From Flavobacterium psychraerolatum (GTDB taxonomy: Bacteria; Bacteroidota; Bacteroidia; Flavobacteriales; Flavobacteriaceae), in the NCBI RefSeq assembly GCF_025960985.1, contig NZ_JAOQMX010000010.1, positions 1 through 64,000 of the forward strand: a stretch of 64,000 nucleotides of DNA, in the 5' to 3' direction. Positions 62,065 through 64,000 of the stretch are shown piece by piece. Both the position numbers and the translations under genes were made by a program. Each line of letters opens with the position of its first letter. Position 1 is the stretch's first letter. Under the pieces are notes generated by a model. The model ran no database searches. It saw nothing but the letters and a program-made list of their open reading frames with translations, and was not told the DNA's origin.

Positions 62065-64000
62065 GAAATATAAATTTTAAATGTTGTCCCAACATTGGGT
62101 TTACTTTCAATACTAATCTTTCCACCCATTGCTTCTATTTGGTTTTTGGTAATAAATAACCCAATTCCTTTGGATTCAGGGTTATTGCTAAATGTTTTAT
62201 ACATACCAAAAATTTTATCACCGTGTTTTACTAAATCAATACCTATTCCATTATCTGTAATAGTTAATATTTTAAAATTATTCTCTGTAGTTATTGAAAT
62301 TGATATTTCAGGTACTCTTTCGGGGTGACTGTAACGTATTGCATTAGAAATTAAATTGTACAAAATGCTTTCAAAATATGCCGGATTATAAATTAATTCT
62401 ATATCGTTTGCTACTGTCGTAATTATAATTGCTTTTTTTGATTTAATTTTGTCTGAAAGTATCACAAGAGTGTTATTAATATACTCGCTTAGATTAATGT
62501 TTTCAACGACTAAACCTAAATTGGATTGTATATTAACAACTTCATTTAGATTTTCTAAGGTTTCGTTTAATGCATTTGATACATTTTTAAGCAATTGAAC
62601 ATATTCTTGTGTTTCTTCTTCACTATCAGAAGTCTCTATTAAATCGGTTAAAGATGTTATGTTGCTTGTATGAGATCTTAAATTATGTGAGACAATATAA
62701 GAAAAATTCAGCAATCTTTTATTTTGTTCCGTTACTAATTCAAAAGAGTTATTTAATTCAGTTTGAATTTCTTTTGTTTTAGTAATATTAATCATAATTC
62801 CGCGAAGAGAAATAGCTTCATCGTTTTTACGTATTATATTTATAATATCTCTCAGCCATACTATAGATCCATCTTTTGCAATCATTCGATATTCAAAATC
62901 ATGATCTTCATATTTTTTTATCTTTTCATTACAGTAGTTGATGGTTCTTGATAAATCATCAGGGTGTATATGGTCCTGCCAGAAATTGGGGGTAGATAAC
63001 CATTCACGTGAAGTATAGCCTAGAATTGCTTCAACTTTTTTGCTTATAAAACTAAAAACAAATGTTTTAGCATCGCATTCCCAAACAATACCATCAATTG
63101 TATTGATCAGTGACTCAATCTTTTTTTGGTATTCTTTTGAATTTTGTTCTGCGGTCTTTCTTTTGGTTATATTTTCTATGATAGAAATATAACTTGAACT
63201 TTTCCCAGAAATAGTTATTAAATGAGATACAGTCAATTTTACCCAAATAACTTTTCCGTTTTTTTTGAAATACCTCTTTTCAATAGAGTATTTATTTATA
63301 ATTCCATCTTTTAGTTTTCGGAGATACTGTAAATCGTTTTCCAAGTCTTCAGGATGAGTTATTTCCATGAAACTTTTCGTTTTCATTTCCGTAGGGGAGT
63401 ACCCTAGTAATTTGCAAAACTTCCCATTAATAGCGATGAACTTTCCGTTCAATTTATTGATATTTGCTATTCCTACAGCAGCTTGATCAAAAAAAGATTT
63501 GAATTTTAATTCACTATTAAGTAGATTATTTGCTTGTTCTTCTAATATTACTCGTAGCTCGGCAGGTTTTTTTAGAACGGAAGTTGTACCAATCCCAATG
63601 AGTACTGATAAAATAAAACCAAAGGTAGCTATAATTATAATTTTGGAATCAATATTTATTATAGGGTCTTTGTTAATAAGATACAGTGTCCAATCTCCAT
63701 CTGTAATTGTAGTAGAGACATAATTTAAATTTGAGAAATTAAAAGAGCCATTCAAAAAAAAAATTTCAAGGTTAGTGTTAGGGTCCTTCTTTGAAAGTTG
63801 GAGGTAAAATCTTGAATCTGCTATTGTGTGTTTTTCGAAAAAGCTCACCAATTTTTCAAGTCTAATTGTGACAGCTGAAAAACCCCAGAATTTATTATTG
63901 TTGTAAACAGGTAACCGCCCTACAATTCCTTTTCCACCTTGTAATAAATCAAAAGGGCCTGCAAAATACATTTTTTGAGTTTCAATAGATTTTAAAGCTT
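62061..64000 (-). CDS. Multi-PAS sensor histidine kinase with CHASE-like domain (partial, runs off the right edge)
   Basis: Only the last ~646 residues are visible; the frame stays open to the window end, so the gene starts outside. The visible N-terminal part (FAGPFDLLQGGKGIVGRLPVY...) looks like the end of a periplasmic CHASE-type sensor, followed by a membrane helix (about 111-130 counting from the Met codon at 63971), two or three PAS domains (about 155-270 and 285-400, with GYSPTEM and GYTSREW), a HisKA region with FSYIVSHNLRSHTSN (His429) and a HATPase domain with NAIRYS, TDNGIGID and GIGLFIT. It senses an external and an internal signal and passes phosphate to the overlapping response regulator. 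Confidence 0.92.
   Translation of the reverse strand, partial: ALKSIETQKMYFAGPFDLLQGGKGIVGRLPVYNNNKFWGFSAVTIRLEKLVSFFEKHTIADSRFYLQLSKKDPNTNLEIFFLNGSFNFSNLNYVSTTITDGDWTLYLINKDPIINIDSKIIIIATFGFILSVLIGIGTTSVLKKPAELRVILEEQANNLLNSELKFKSFFDQAAVGIANINKLNGKFIAINGKFCKLLGYSPTEMKTKSFMEITHPEDLENDLQYLRKLKDGIINKYSIEKRYFKKNGKVIWVKLTVSHLITISGKSSSYISIIENITKRKTAEQNSKEYQKKIESLINTIDGIVWECDAKTFVFSFISKKVEAILGYTSREWLSTPNFWQDHIHPDDLSRTINYCNEKIKKYEDHDFEYRMIAKDGSIVWLRDIINIIRKNDEAISLRGIMINITKTKEIQTELNNSFELVTEQNKRLLNFSYIVSHNLRSHTSNITSLTDLIETSDSEEETQEYVQLLKNVSNALNETLENLNEVVNIQSNLGLVVENINLSEYINNTLVILSDKIKSKKAIIITTVANDIELIYNPAYFESILYNLISNAIRYSHPERVPEISISITTENNFKILTITDNGIGIDLVKHGDKIFGMYKTFSNNPESKGIGLFITKNQIEAMGGKISIESKPNVGTTFKIYIS

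Overview
The window reads as a chromosomal segment of a low-GC member of the Flavobacteriaceae, most likely Flavobacterium. The reasons are AT-rich intergenic DNA, promoters of the Bacteroidetes type (a TAnnTTTG -7 box, sometimes with a TTG -33 box about 20 bases upstream), almost no Shine-Dalgarno sequences, and conserved neighbourhoods such as rpsF-rpsR-rplI and tpiA / TlpA-like / DoxX-like / DUF1599 / folP. No rRNA, tRNA or CRISPR array was seen.

Layout. 1-210: tail of an IS200/IS605-type transposase with two hairpins. 346-5791 (minus): sodium:solute symporter, GNAT, M20 amidohydrolase, alanine racemase and an ornithine/alanine-racemase-like protein, which looks like an amino-acid or N-acyl-amino-acid uptake and racemisation cluster. 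6242-7777: YifB/ComM-type AAA ATPase. 7778-8324: three kinds of dispersed repeat. 8325-14966 (minus): the most interesting part, a tightly packed cassette of a C5-cytosine methyltransferase, a 967-residue protein with two GHKL ATPase modules and an HEF-type histidine motif, a receiver-like protein, an HNH nuclease and a small unknown protein. It resembles a restriction-modification or conflict locus run by a two-component phosphorelay. 15450-20815: GMP reductase, GNAT, a repeat field, pentapeptide protein, glycogen-synthase-like GT4 and a PAS histidine kinase. 21127-26091: outer-membrane protein, kdsA, lipoprotein, YeeE/YedE pair behind a CRP-like site, clpS and prmA. 26392-31775: tpiA to folP region. 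32033-36226: rlmH, DUF1801, ModF-like ABC protein, MFS and AraC regulator. 36520-47201: nadC, BrkB-like, DUF2147, priA, LytTR regulator, rpsF-rpsR-rplI, DUF6495-like, ligA and a CvfB-like RNA-binding protein. 47833-54016: membrane HisKA protein and the menaquinone genes menB, menA and menC. 54047-54927: a pseudogene. 55087-64000: uvrD-type helicase, TfoX-like, Sua5/YrdC, Bcr/CflA exporter, J-domain/KTSC protein, two unknowns and a histidine kinase-response regulator pair cut by the right edge.

Most genes are core metabolism or information processing. The accessory material is concentrated at 1-210, 7778-15449, 17008-17450 and 54047-54927. Family names come from motif recognition by eye; no database search was run.
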